Source: Gonocerus acuteangulatus (Eukaryota > Arthropoda > Insecta > Hemiptera > Coreidae). From it: 64,000 nucleotides of DNA. The notes under the pieces were generated by a model. That model was given only the letters and a program-made list of their open reading frames with translations. It made no database searches and had not been told where the DNA came from. The translations under genes were made by a program, and so were the position numbers. This document shows, one piece after another, positions 53,351 through 64,000 of this stretch (position 1 is the stretch's first letter; every line of letters starts with the position of its first letter). Location of the stretch: the NCBI GenBank assembly GCA_946811695.1, contig OX328132.1:123468406-123532405 (forward strand), written 5' to 3'.

Positions 53351-56300
53351 GAGAAAGAGAATCGTTTGAGCTAACTGCTATCTACTACGAAGGCGAATGT
53401 AGAGATTTAATTAGCAGGTTAGCAGCTCGGAGGACAACGCTGTCGGCGCAGAGAAAGAGAATCGATAGAGCTAACTGCTATCTGTAACGAAGACGAGCGT
53501 AAAGATTAAATTAGCAGGTTAGCACCTCGGAGGGCAAGGTTGTCGGCACTGAGAAAGAGAATCGATAGAGCTAACTGCTATCTACTACGAAGACAAATGT
53601 AGAGATTTAATTAGCAGGTTAGCAGCTCGGAGGACAACGCTGTCGGCGCAGAGAAAGAGAATCGATAGAGCTAACTGCTATCTGTAACGAAGACGAGCGT
53701 AAAGATTAAATTAGCAGGTTAGCACCTCGGAGGACGAGGTTGTCGGCACAGAGAAAGAGAATCGATAGAGCTAACTGCTATCTACTACGAAGACGAATGT
53801 AGAGATTTAATTAGCAGGTTAGCAGCTCGGAGGGCAAGGCTGTCGGCACAGAGAAAGAGAATCGATAGAGCTAACTGTTATCTGTAACGAAGACGAGCGT
53901 AAAGATTAAATTAGCAGGTTAGCTGCTCGGAGGACAAGGTTGTCGGCACAGAGAAAGAGAATCGATAGAGCTAACTTCAATCTACTACGAAGGCGAATGT
54001 AGAGATTTAATTAGCAGGTTAGCAGCTCGGAGGACAAGGCTGTCGGCGCAGAGAAAGAGAATCGATAGAGCTAACTGCTATCTGTAACGAAGACGAGCGT
54101 AAAGATTAAATTAGCAGGTTAGCACCTCGGAGGACGAGGTTGTCGGCACAGCGAAAGAGAATCGATAGAGCTAACTGCTATCTACTACGAAGACGAATGT
54201 AGAGATTTAATTAGCAGGTTAGCAGCTCGGAGGGCAAGGCTGTCGGCACAGAGAAAGAGAATCGATAGAGCTAACTGCTATCTACTACGAAGACAAATGT
54301 AGAGATTTAATTAGCAGGTTAGCAGCTCGGAGGGCAAGGTTGTCGGCACAGAGAAAGAGAATCGATAGAGCTAACTGCTATCCACTACGAAGACGAATGT
54401 AGAGATTAAATTAGCAGGTTAGCAGCTCGGAGGGCAAGGTTGTCGGCACAGAGAAAGAGAATAGATAGAGCTAACTGCTATCTACTACGAAGACAAATGT
54501 AGAGATTTAATTAGCAGGTTAGCAGCTCGGAGGACAAGGCTGTCGGCACAGAGAAAGAGAATCCATAGAGCTAACTGCTATCTGTAACGAAGACGAGCGT
54601 AAAGATAAAATTAGCAGGTTAGCACCTCGGAGGACGAGGTTGTCGGCATAGAGAAAGAGAATCGATAGAGCTAACTGCTATCTGTAACGAAGACGAGCGT
54701 AAAGATTAAATTAGCAGGTTAGCACCTCGGAGGACGAGGTTGTCGGCACAGAGAAAGAGAATCGATAGAGCTAACTGCTATCTGTAACGAAGACGAGCGT
54801 AAAGATTAAATTAGCAGGTTAGCACCTCGGAGGACGAGGTTGTCGGCATAGAGAAAGAGAATCGATAGAGCTAACTGCTATCTACTACGAAGACGAATGT
54901 AGAGATTAAATTAGCAGGTTAGCAGCTCGGAGGGCAAGGCTGTCGGCGCAGAGAAAGAGAATCGATAGAGCTAACTGCTATCTACTACGAAGACAAATGT
55001 AGAGATTTAATTAGCAGGTTAGCAGCTCGGAGGACAAGGCTGTCGGCACAGGGAAAGAGAATCGATAGAGCTAACTGCTATCTACTAGGAAGACGAATGT
55101 AGAGATTTAATTAGCAGGTTAGCAGCTCGGAGGACAAGGCTGTCGGCACAGGGAAAGAGAATCGATAGAGCTAACTGCTATCTACTACGAAGACGAATGT
55201 AGAGATTTAATTAGCAGGTTAGCAGCTCGGAGGACAGTGTAGTCGGCACAGAGAAAGAGAATCGATAGAGCTAACTGCTATCTACTACGAAGACAAATGT
55301 AGAGATTTAATTAGCAGGTTAGCAGCTCGGAGGACAAGGTTGTCGGCACAGAGAAAGAGAATCGATAGAGCTAACTGCTATCTACTACGAAGACAAATGT
55401 AGAGATTTAATTAGCAGGTTAGCAGCTCGGAGGACAAGGCTGTCGGCACAGAGAAAGAGAATCGATAGAGCTAACTGCTATCTGTAACGAAGACGAGCGT
55501 AAAGATTAAATTAGCAGGTTAGCACCTCGGAGGACGAGGTTGTCGGCATAGAGAAAGAGAATCGATAGAGCTAACTGCTATCTACTACGAAGACAAATGT
55601 AGAGATTTAATTAGCAGGTTAGCAGCTCGGAGGGCAAGGTTTTTGGCACAGAGAAAGAGAATCGATAGAGCTAACTGCTATCTACTACGAAGACAAATGT
55701 AGAGATTTAATTAGCAGGTTAGCAGCTCGGAGGACAAGGCTGTCGGCACAGAGAAAGAGAATCGATAGAGCTAACTGCTATCTGTAACGAAGACGAGCGT
55801 AAAGATTAAATTAGCAGGTTAGCACCTCGGAGGACGAGGTTGTCGGCATAGAGAAAGAGAATCGATAGAGCTAACTGCTATCTACTACGAAGACGAATGT
55901 AGAGATTAAATTAGCAGGTTAGCAGCTCGGAGGGCAAGGCTGTCGGCGCAGAGAAAGAGAATCGATAGAGCTAACTGCTATCTACTACGAAGACAAATGT
56001 AGAGATTTAATTAGCAGGTTAGCAGCTCGGAGGACAAGGCTGTCGGCACAGGGAAAGAGAATCGATAGAGCTAACTGCTATCTACTAGGAAGACGAATGT
56101 AGAGATTTAATTAGCAGGTTAGCAGCTCGGAGGACAAGGCTGTCGGCACAGGGAAAGAGAATCGATAGAGCTAACTGCTATCTACTACGAAGACGAATGT
56201 AGAGATTTAATTAGCAGGTTAGCAGCTCGGAGGACAGGGTAGTCGGCACAGAGAAAGAGAATCGATAGAGCTAAGTGCTATCTACTACGAAGACAAATGT

Positions 56301-56440
56301 AGAGATTTAATTAGCAGGTTAGCAGCTCGGAGGACAAGGCTGTCGGCACAGAGAAAGAGAATCGATAGAGCTAACTGCTATCTACTAGGAAGACGAATGT
56401 AGAGATTTAATTAGCAGGTTAGCAGCTCGGAGGACAGGGT
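53351..56440. repeat. 100 bp satellite array, about 31 units with higher-order structure
   Basis: Every unit is 100 bp with practically no indels (GAGAAAGAGAATCGATAGAG starts every 100 bases). Two variants are clear: type A (TCTACTACGAAGACRAATGT, AGAGATTTAA, AGCAGCTCGG) and type B (TCTGTAACGAAGACGAGCGT, AAAGATTAAA, AGCACCTCGG). Units 1-8 alternate A-B. Units 15-20 (from about 54751) recur as units 25-30 (from about 55751), a 1,000 bp higher-order duplication shown by shared private changes. Each unit also holds a dyad, GAGCTAACTGCTA against TAGCAGGTTAGCAGCTC. No open frame of note. Confidence 0.96.
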
Positions 56441-56606
56441 TTCAAACAAATTTGACTTCATTCTTCTACAATGATTTTTTTCCCCTTCAAACTTGCAATA
56501 CGCGAACAATAATAAGAATTCGGATTTTTTATGAGAAGAGTCATCCTCTGTACGCTAAATCATTGGCACGACAGTGCTCTCAACAAATCATGCAATTATT
56601 TAGAGG

Positions 56607-57011
56607 GGGTCTTTTTGCGAAGACCGCATCCAGTTACTTGTGAAGTATCTGTAGTGATTATAACAGTGATTCAGCGCACATGCATAACTCATTAGCTGTT
56701 CTATTGGCTCTTCCTATTGGCAATTCTATTGGTTGTTTGTGGTAGTAAAGTAACCTTAACACTCATGTCAATCCAACTCGCAAAAATTAATAGAATTCTA
56801 TTAATTTTAGTGAGTTGGATTGACTAGAGTTTTGATATCTTGTTTGAGCGAGCGGAAACGCATAGCACGTATGCCCATAATGCGAAATAAATATAAAATA
56901 TAAATATGTTATAGAACCACCGGGTAAGCTAATCCGTGAGTACCAAAATCACTGTTTAAAATCACGACAGATACTTTAAAGTAACTGAATGTGGTCTTTA
57001 CAAAAAGACCC
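56607..57011. mobile_element. MITE family M8 copy 2, short form (405 bp), with near-perfect 8 bp flanks
   Basis: Termini GGGTCTTTTTGCGAAGACCG and, reversed, GGGTCTTTTTGTAAAGACCA. Flanks TTTAGAGG (56599-56606) and TTTAGAAA (57012-57019) match at 6 of 8. It contains the central palindrome ATTAATAGAATTCTATTAAT (about 56783-56808). It is inverted relative to copy 1. Confidence 0.85.
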
Positions 57012-57012
57012 T

Positions 57013-57430
57013 TTAGAAACACAATACTTTAGCCCTGATGACTACTAGCCCCACACTCACCAAATAATATTTCTGGCCAGCACTTCTGATTGCGTCATCA
57101 TAAGCGCGTTTCCCTTCGAACCGAGAGAGAGGAAACACGCTAACAATGCCATTATTGGAAAGGTCTCCTCTGTAAAGGAATCTTGATGAATGGACTAGAA
57201 ATGGTGGAGCTATGTATAAGCTAATGGGAAGGTAGAATGGGTGTATTGGCCTATACCTGGTCACTACCTGATCCTGATTCCCTTCACAGGAAACCATTGT
57301 CAAGGAAATGCCCGTGGAGCGAAACCTCCCTCCTCTACACTCCTCTTGCAGACATCTGGACGACTTTTTGGTCCTCCAATAAAATAGTACCTGAAGAACA
57401 TTAACTTGTCGCATTCAAGGACTGGTCAAA
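57013..57430. other. Between two M8 copies: unclassified sequence
   Basis: A 133-codon minus-strand frame (57414-57013) is open but has no recognisable domain. TGCGTCATCATAAGCGCGTT, then TCCCTTC, near 57092 is another copy of the dispersed repeat end, so the stretch is probably repeat-derived. Confidence 0.4.
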
Positions 57431-57435
57431 CTGTT

Positions 57436-57950
57436 GGGTCTTTTTGCGAAGACCACGTCCAATTACTTTGAAGTATCTGTCGTGGTTTTAAACAGTAATT
57501 TTGGCACTTACGGATTAGCTTAAAGGTTCTTTGCAGGTTATCTATTTTCTTCTTTACAGGTTATCTAAGGTTAGAAACCATATTATATAAACATAGTAAT
57601 CAAAAGTTACTATAGTATTTAAAATCCCTCCAATCACTACTAAAAATAACTTTTTTTTTTATTACTAGATTTATGTAATATGGTATAATATAGTTTCTAA
57701 CTAAACCTTAGATAACTTGTATTTGTAAGTAATACTTTTGGGCTTGTAAAACATAAATAAAAATAAGCAGAATATATTTATTAATAAAAAGGTAAATATT
57801 ATAAAAAATCAATGGTAATTGTGTAGTTTAGGGGCCTCCTCGCCGATTTTTTTGTCCGGTGGTTCTCTAAAATATTTATATTTCATATTCATTTCGCATT
57901 ATGGGCATACGTGCTATGCGTTTCCGCTCGCTCAAGAAGATACAAAATAC
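57436..57950. mobile_element. MITE family M8 copy 3, truncated by a nested foldback
   Basis: It starts GGGTCTTTTTGCGAAGACCA and follows copy 1 (CTTACGGATTAGCTTAAAGG, GGTTATCTAAGGTTAGAAAC, CATTATGGGCATACGTGCTA, TGCGTTTCCGCTCGCTCAAG) up to about 57945. The foldback at 57950 then replaces the rest, and no right terminus was found. Confidence 0.8.
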
Positions 57951-58070
57951 ATTTCGCCGAGTATACATATATATATGTATATATATATTTTTTATTTTTT
58001 TTATGTATATATATATATATACATATATATGTATATATATATACATATATATATACTCGGCGAAATGAAT
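57950..58070. repeat. AT-rich foldback with CATTTCGCCGAGTATA ends
   Basis: CATTTCGCCGAGTATACATA (about 57951) and TATACTCGGCGAAATG (to about 58067) are complementary, with alternating AT/GTATAT sequence between them. Confidence 0.85.
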
Positions 58071-58539
58071 CGAAAATCCGGTTCAGACGGAAAGATGGTT
58101 CAGCTATAACCTGTAAAATTGTTTAGCTAAGAATTAATGTGAAATCGTAATGCCAGTTGTAATCAATTATAGTCTTACGATTGATAAGTTGTGCCAATAT
58201 TAGGTCAATGACAACCTGACAAAGGAAAAGTACTGGGATACGCACAATATTGCGCTAATCTTCCACAAATCCTGCTGACATGTATACAGCGAAGCAATAA
58301 CTAGGACAGTGCACGAGCCAGACTTCATAACGGCTTTTGTAAGCTTTTGAATTGACTTTAGTCTCAGAATAGGATTATTAAAAAAAAAAAAGTTACTCAA
58401 AAAAGTGTCCGCTGGCGTTTGCGCATGCGCGGTGACCATGTACGAAAAATAAGACTGTATGTTATACAGTACATCACATACGATTGTCGGGTGGGCCTAA
58501 AGCATATTTATGGTCCTGAACTTTAGCAGAAGGCTCTAA

Positions 58540-58735
58540 ACGATTTTTTTTTTTTTTTTTTTTTTTTTTAATGGCGCATCGTCATCTAGGCCATTAGTGT
58601 TGACATCCAGGGTGCAGCGAGGAATTTTCTCAACGGGCCGTGAGATGAGAAAATTCCTGCCGCTAGTGGGAATCGAACTCACCATCTCCCGCATATAGAA
58701 ACTAAGGCGTTAGTCACTAGACCACGGGTAGACCT
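58540..58735 (-). mobile_element. SINE-A copy 3
   Basis: On the minus strand: GTCTACCCGTGGTCTAGTGA, GAGATGGTGAGTTCGATTCC (B box), GGCAGGAATTTTCTCATCTC, CTGCACCCTGGATGTCAACA, CTAATGGCCTAGATGACGAT, GCGCCATT, then a poly(A) tail of about 28 nt (58543-58570). It is the copy with the longest A-tail. Confidence 0.9.
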
Positions 58736-58799
58736 CAACGATGTTTATTATTTAAAATTCCCTTAATATGAAATAATGAAGCAAGTTGTGAGGAGGATA

Positions 58800-58937
58800 T
58801 GAACGGAAAGTTGGCAGGATGTGACCGGGAAGTGGGCAGGATGTGAACAGGAAGTGGGCAAGATATGAACAGGATGTGAACGAGATCTGGGCCGGAAGTG
58901 AGCAGGATGTAAACGGGAAGTGGGCAGGAAGTGAGGA
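58800..58937. repeat. Purine-rich minisatellite, about 18-20 bp units
   Basis: GGAAGTGGGCAGGATGTGAA-like units repeat about seven times with substitutions (AACAGGAAGTGGGCAAGATA, AACGGGAAGTGGGCAGGAAG). The frames here are not genes. Confidence 0.85.
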
Positions 58938-59504
58938 GGGGCTCTACTTTCGGAACACAAATTTATGGGCACTTATTTATATTTATAGGGAAAGAGGCTA
59001 TCATAGAGAAACAATTGCCAAGCAGATAACCTAATAGACACGGAGAGTTCCTTCAAGATAAAAAGGCGGGATGGATTTAGGAAAATAGGCTCCCGAAGCT
59101 TCATAGAGTGACGATGGCTAAGTATAATATAGGTGGAGTTTTTTTTTATTTTTTTTTTCATATCAACCTTTAACGCCACAGATGTTAATTATACTGTTAG
59201 AAATTTCATTTTATTAATGTACTATTGTAAGTAAGTGTTATTAAACTTTAATGTGACATATAATTTTAATGTTTCAAATGCTATATTATTTGATTTCTTT
59301 TTTGTTGTTCCACATTATTGTAACCCCGTTTTTTTTCGTATTCTGCACATCCCGTACATTTTTATGCATTCTATGAGCAAGTTTTATCGTTTTTCTCCTT
59401 TATTTTTATAAATGACAGCAACACATCATATTAGGATGAGAAAATCAAAACATAACTTACAACAAGGTGAAGATCTTTGTGAAGTTACTGTAGCTTTAAA
59501 GGTG

Positions 59505-59506
<2 letters not shown>

Positions 59507-59552
<46 letters not shown>
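59507..59552. repeat. Poly(T) run, about 45 nt
   Basis: An uninterrupted T tract; it could be the A-tail of a retrotransposed sequence on the minus strand, but no body was recognised. Confidence 0.8.
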
Positions 59553-59853
59553 CATTTACGAAAATAACAATCTGTTTCTGATACCAGAAACCTATGCATA
59601 CATAATAGAGAGTATAACACCATAACATAAACAACAGTACATAAAGAAACATACTCCTAGATGGAAAATATGTAACCGACAAAAATAAATTGCTACAGGG
59701 ATAAACTTACGAATTATAGTTATAAGTATTAAAGAATATATGCTTCGACTATTTATGGACATATCTTTTTAACGGATTCATATTATAATTGCCTATTCGC
59801 TTAATTAAATTATTTTTATTTATTTATTGCATCGATTAAAAAAACAAAACAAC

Positions 59854-60646
59854 GGGTCTTTTTGCGAAGACCACATCCAGTTACTTTCGAAGTAGCAGTA
59901 GTGATTTTGAACAGTTACTCGTACTCGCTGATAAGCTTACTCCTTAGCTTAGAGGTTCTTTGCTGGTTATCTATTACTAATTGACTCCTCATCTACGGTT
60001 ACAATTCGTAGTAGATAATAGCAAGCAATATTTATTAATAGAAAGGTTAATATGATCAAAATCAAATCTCTCAACTACGAAAAAAGTTATTAAGCATTAA
60101 AGTTAACTGTTTTGCAGGTTATGAAGGATAACATAAACAAAGATATTTGTAAACACATATTTTATTCCTTTACTCTCTCTCTCTCTCTTTTTGGATGTTT
60201 TACATTTATTTAGCATTATGGGCATACGTGCTATGCGTTTCCGCTCGCTACGCTCACTCAAGAAAATATCAAAACTCTAGTCAATTTAACTCGCTAAAAT
60301 TATTAGAATTCTATTAATTTTAGCGACTCTAGTCTATCCAACTCGCTAAAATTAATAGAATTCTATTAATTTTTGCGAGTAAGAAACCAATCGCTTTTCT
60401 TTTTCAGGAACATCGCGAACTAATTGTAAAAGACCCATTTGTCCTCACTAACATAAGCAGAGCTTTTTCATAAACAAACCCTAATTCACTGTTGATGGTT
60501 ACTTTACTCCTAGCAAGAACTAACACAATTGGTCATCGGAAGCCGCCAATAGGAAGGCAAAGGAGTTATGCGCATGCACTGAATCACTGATACAATCACT
60601 ACAGCTACTTCAAAAGTAACTGGATGTGGTCTTCGCAAAAAGACCC
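59854..60646. mobile_element. MITE family M8 copy 4, complete, with perfect 8 bp target duplication
   Basis: The element is 793 bp. Termini GGGTCTTTTTGCGAAGACCA and, reversed, the identical 20 bases; identity continues inward (CATCCAGTTACTT). AAAACAAC occurs directly outside both ends (59846-59853 and 60647-60654). Each terminus is itself a hairpin, GGTCTT...AAGACC. It contains two copies of the TTAATAGAATTCTATTAA palindrome region (about 60285-60325 and 60340-60382). An 8 bp duplication is known for hAT (and P or Merlin) elements; the superfamily is not proven because no transposase is present. Confidence 0.93.
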
Positions 60647-60793
60647 AAAACAACTTTTTGGCCTGATTATGAATAAACGTTTTTATGCTCACAATATTAG
60701 CTAGAGAATGACTTTTGTAATGTTTTTATAAATTGGTTGGAAGTTATTATTCGGAGACATTTATTTTGAATTATTTATAATTCTTTATAATTG

Positions 60794-60972
60794 GGTCTCC
60801 CGTGGTCTAGTGGCTAGCGCCTTAGATTCATAAGCGGGAGATGGTGGATTCGATCCCCACCGGCGACAGAAATTTTCTCATCTCATGGCTCGCTGAGAAA
60901 ATTCCTGGCTGCACCCTGGATGTCGGCGCTAATGGCCGAGATTTGTCGATGCGCCGTTAAAAAAAAAAAAAA
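60794..60972 (+). mobile_element. SINE-A copy 4 (most complete head)
   Basis: GGTCTCCCGTGGTCTAGTGG, then CTAGCGCC (A box region), GGTGGATTCGATCCCCACCG (B box), AAATTTTCTCATCTCATGGC, TCGCTGAGAAAATTCC, GGCTGCACCCTGGATGTCGG, CGCTAATGGCCGAGATT, GATGCGCCGTT and an A-tail (about 13 nt). The head folds like a tRNA T-arm (GTGG-ATTCGATCC-CCAC), but the rest is not a functional tRNA. Confidence 0.9.
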
Positions 60973-61183
60973 ATCTTTATAATTGGTATTTGATGTGTAG
61001 CTCTAGACTGGACAGACATATGTTATAAAGCCTGCCCTGCACACTTTATAAATACAAGTTTTGTTCTGTTTGGAAAGTGTGGTTTGTCTATTGAAGTATC
61101 TACAAGATAATGCTATAATGCACTAGGTTTACTGTTACTACGCTTTGTTTCACCTCACAGTTCTTGAATATTTTAGAAGGGAA

Positions 61184-61749
61184 ATATCGTAAAAGCTGTT
61201 GGGGTTTATAGTCTTATTTCTCAAGCGTTTTTGAATGTAATATCGTAAAAGCTGTTGGGGTTTATAGTCTTATTTCTCAAGCGTTTTTGAATGTGATATC
61301 GTAAAAGCTGTTGGGGTTTATAGTCTTATTTCTCAAGCGTTTTTGAATGTGATATCGTAAAAGCTGTTGGGGCTTATAGTCTTATTTCTCAAGCGTTTTT
61401 GAATGTGGTATCGTAAAAGCTGTTGGGGTTTATAGTCTTATTTCTCAAGCGTTTTTGAATGTAATATCGTAAAAGCTGTTGGGGTTTATAGTCTTATTTC
61501 TCAAGCGTTTTTGAATGTGATATCGTAAAAGCTGTTGGGGTTTATAGTCTTATTTCTCAAGCGTTTTTGAATGTGATATCGTAAAAGCTGTTGGGGTTTA
61601 TAGTCTTATTTCTCAAGCGTTTTTGAATGTGATATCGTAAAAGCTGTTGGGGTTTATCGTCTTATTTCTCACGCGTTTTTGAATGTGATATCGTAAAAGC
61701 TGTTGGGGTTTATAGTCTTATTTCTCAAGCGTTTTTGAATGTGATATCG
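61184..61749. repeat. 56 bp tandem array, about 10 units, almost identical
   Basis: Unit blocks: ATATCGTAAAAGCTGTTGGG, GTTTATAGTCTTATTTCTCA, AGCGTTTTTGAATGTG; spacing 56 bp. Differences are single bases (GTAAT/GTGAT, one GGGGCTTA, one TATCGTC, one CACGCG). Recent expansion or homogenisation is likely. Confidence 0.96.
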
Positions 61750-62830
61750 TTTGTGAGAAATATATTTATTCTGTTTATAGTTGTTGAGGGGTACTACCTT
61801 GTGCGATCAAAATGAAAGTCATTTTCTTGAATTTATAAATAACAAATAAATCAGTATTTTAAAATTCTTTATATCAAACGTTTTATATGTGATGTTAAAG
61901 TATCCAAAAAAAAAAAAAAAGTTTCAATTCTTCGGGGAAAAAATGGCAGCTCTCTGTCTGACGAATGGAAACCCTCTTTTTTCACGGGTGATAGTGTACA
62001 GGTGGCAATTTTTAATCCTGAACGAAAAACTAAAATTATTTCGAAAGAAGAAAGGTTAAATCTAGTAAAGTACGTAGGAGTTTTAAGAAATATTATTTTT
62101 TTTGAAATTGTGCAAAATATTATTCATTTTCTAATAAAAAAATCCGTCGAAAATCGCTAATAAAATCGTTATAATTCAATGAATCGAAAAAAGCTTACGT
62201 ACTTTTCTAGCAAATTTCATTAGGAAGCTGCAGTTAAAATTTGAAGTTGATCGGGCAAAAATTGAAGACACCGAAGTATCGCCCGATTTGAGAAGTATAG
62301 TTTTGAGAAAACGTCTTTAATTTGTTTTATGTTCTGAAATGTTCATTTTTTCCCTATTTAATTGTTTTCATACTTTTTTCTAATAAAGATTAAAAAAAAA
62401 ATGGGTTTTAATTTTGAAATGTATTGAAGGAGGACCAAAAAAAAGTTAAGAATTAAAAAGGGACTTATCGAATCTCGTTCAAAAAAGTGTCTTCAAATCA
62501 GCATCGCATTCACTCGGAAAAACGTGTTTTTTGCCCATAAACATTTTTTCCCTTCACATGAACACTCTTGGATATCATTTTTGATGAGTCCAGGAAGAAT
62601 TTTAGTCCATAAATAAAAATTACAAGTGGAAATTACAAAATGGTGGAATGTTGTGGCCACATGGTCTGTTGTAGCTTAAATGTTGGAAAAATGTAAGATT
62701 TTTTAGTTGTAGAAGATGTGACAAACTAAGTCAAATGGAACTAAAATTTAAAGGTTAGCAGCTTCAATATTACAATTGATGACAAGCCCTTGTTGAAAAA
62801 GGGTTAATAATATGTGAACATACGAATGAA
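61750..62830. other. No gene recognised
   Basis: AT-rich with poly(A)/poly(T) runs; no protein motifs on either strand. Confidence 0.5.
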
Positions 62831-62836
62831 GTATTA

Positions 62837-62864
62837 TGAGGATGGCCCTGAGGCCGAAACGTCA
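62837..62864 (+). other. Hammerhead-like motif
   Basis: TGAGGATGGCC-CTGA-GGCCGAAACGTC: a GGCC/GGCC stem closed by CTGA, followed by CGAAACGTC. See findings. Confidence 0.4.
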
Positions 62865-63385
62865 TGTGATAAAATTTAATTAGCTATTAAATAAAGACGG
62901 CTGCGGTGAGGATCAAATGAAAATTATACTGGAAATAATTTATACCTCGGAAATTCCTCTGGATAATCCTTAACATGTCAAAAGTTAAAGGTATTATATT
63001 GGTTCCAAATTACCCCATAAGTACGATTCGTTGTTTCCGTGCCCTGTCAGAAGTTAGGTGAGTGTTAATTTCGTTGTGTTGTCTTTATTTTTGATTGGGT
63101 TATTTCCCGGATAAATAGTTTTTAATGTGACTCGTTCATTAATAGCCAACACAACAACTAAGCGGGCAAACAAAGAGAAACTGTGACCTTTTCTAACCTA
63201 TCAATTATCCTAATATAACTAGTTAGACATAACACAGATAGCAAAATAAATTCTAGAATCCTGTGGAATCTTGTTTTAAGAAAATCAACAGATAGGAAGG
63301 TGGTGATTCAAGTTTTATATGAAACTGGATCTGACGAATTTCAGCCACAAAAAGTAGAACTAGCATTTCTGACTCACCTGCTCCT

Positions 63386-63762
63386 AAATTGTGATAAGAT
63401 AATACAGACAGACGTTCACAGCATAGAGATATCTAGGTTAGGTAGGCTTTTTGGGATATCATAGTCTCAGGAATATTTTTCAACACATAACCATAATGAA
63501 TAAACAGATAAATTGTGATAAGATAATACAGACAGACGGTCACAGCATAGAGATATCTAGGTTAGGTAGGCTTTTTGGGATATCACAGTCTCAGGAATAT
63601 TTTTCATTACATAACCATAATGAATAAACAGATAAATTGTGATAAGATAATACAGACAGACGGTCACAGCATAGAGTTATCTAGGTTAGGTAGGCTTTTT
63701 GGGATATCACAGTCTCAGGAATATTTTTCATTACATAACCGTAATGAATAAACAGATAAATT
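63386..63762. repeat. 124 bp tandem repeat, 3 units
   Basis: AAATTGTGATAAGATAATAC, AGACAGACGGTCACAGCATA, GGTTAGGTAGGCTTTTTGGG, ATATCACAGTCTCAGGAATA and CATAATGAATAAACAGAT recur at 63391, 63515 and 63639 with few substitutions. Confidence 0.93.
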
Positions 63763-63849
63763 TCCTAAATAAATAAAAGCGATGAAAGTACGCGATCGAT
63801 AAAAGCCAATTGTTAAAAAAAGATAATGCAGCCACATATTATAATTAGG

Positions 63850-64000
63850 AGGGTGGCGCAAGTAAGCAGGAGATTAAGTATTGGTAGATGCTTGGGTGTT
63901 GCACGTATGCAGGATATTAAGCATTGGTAGATGCTTGGGTGTTGCACGTATGCAGGATATTAAGCATTGGATATTAAATTTATTTAATTAAAAAACGTAG
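63850..64000. repeat. 43 bp tandem repeat, about 2.5 units near the window end
   Basis: TTGGTAGATGCTTGGGTGTT, GCACGTATGCAGGATATTAA and GCA repeat at 63881 and 63924, with a partial unit to 63970; the last 30 bases are AT-rich. The array may continue outside the window. Confidence 0.85.

Noticed and set aside
53351..56440. CRISPR-like array
   Set aside because: Regular 100 bp periodicity, but there are no unique spacers between short repeats; the whole unit is repeated and the DNA is eukaryotic.
57013..57414. 133-codon minus-strand frame
   Set aside because: It includes the dispersed repeat end motif and lies between two MITE copies; no recognisable domain.

Overview
This is eukaryotic, AT-rich nuclear DNA with spliceosomal introns, tRNA-derived SINEs, many (AT)n microsatellites and several transposon classes. 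The only host gene I recognise is an arthropod-type orthologue of anterior open (aop/Yan, vertebrate ETV6/TEL), an ETS-family transcriptional repressor. Its protein reads closest to insect Yan, so the organism is an arthropod and most likely an insect. I cannot name the species.

Left part (1-7.7 kb): dispersed repeats, a decayed pogo/Tigger-like transposon (about 1.09-2.33 kb), a small non-LTR reverse transcriptase relic (about 3.4-3.6 kb), then about 4 kb of very AT-rich DNA lying immediately 3' of aop, probably its long 3' UTR and downstream flank.

aop (7.7-21.7 kb, minus strand): seven coding exons can be placed to the base, in transcript order 21686-21509, 19415-19308, 17483-17196, 16021-15837, 13271-13098, 11128-10879 and 8109-7737. 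They give an N-terminal segment, a SAM/Pointed domain split over exons 2-3, a Ser/Pro-rich linker with a SUMO-type site, the ETS DNA-binding domain, and a Gln-rich C-terminus with a PTDLS motif of the CtBP-binding type. All splice phases agree except at the exon 3/exon 4 junction. Skipping exon 4 gives a continuous frame, while including it alone gives an early stop. The first recognised exon has a splice acceptor in front of it, so at least one upstream 5' exon lies beyond about 21.7 kb. The last intron holds an internally deleted Copia-like retrotransposon in antisense orientation.

Right part (21.7-64 kb): no second host gene recognised; this may be the first intron or 5' flank of aop, or intergenic DNA. 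It is a dense repeat landscape: two tRNA-derived SINE families, two families of short inverted-repeat transposons with visible target duplications (8 bp and 6 bp), Tc1/mariner relics, Helitron-like tandem modules, several foldback elements, a nearly perfect inverted repeat with arms of about 0.9 kb (30.2-32.4 kb), and tandem arrays of 55, 73, 54, 100, 56, 124 and 43 bp units. The 100 bp array (53.35-56.44 kb) keeps its register over 31 units and contains a 1 kb higher-order duplication. A recurrent CTGAWGA / short stem / GAAAC motif, resembling the hammerhead ribozyme core known from Penelope-like elements, occurs at several separate loci.

Almost all open reading frames in the window other than the aop exons are translations of microsatellites, tandem arrays or transposon relics and are not annotated as genes.
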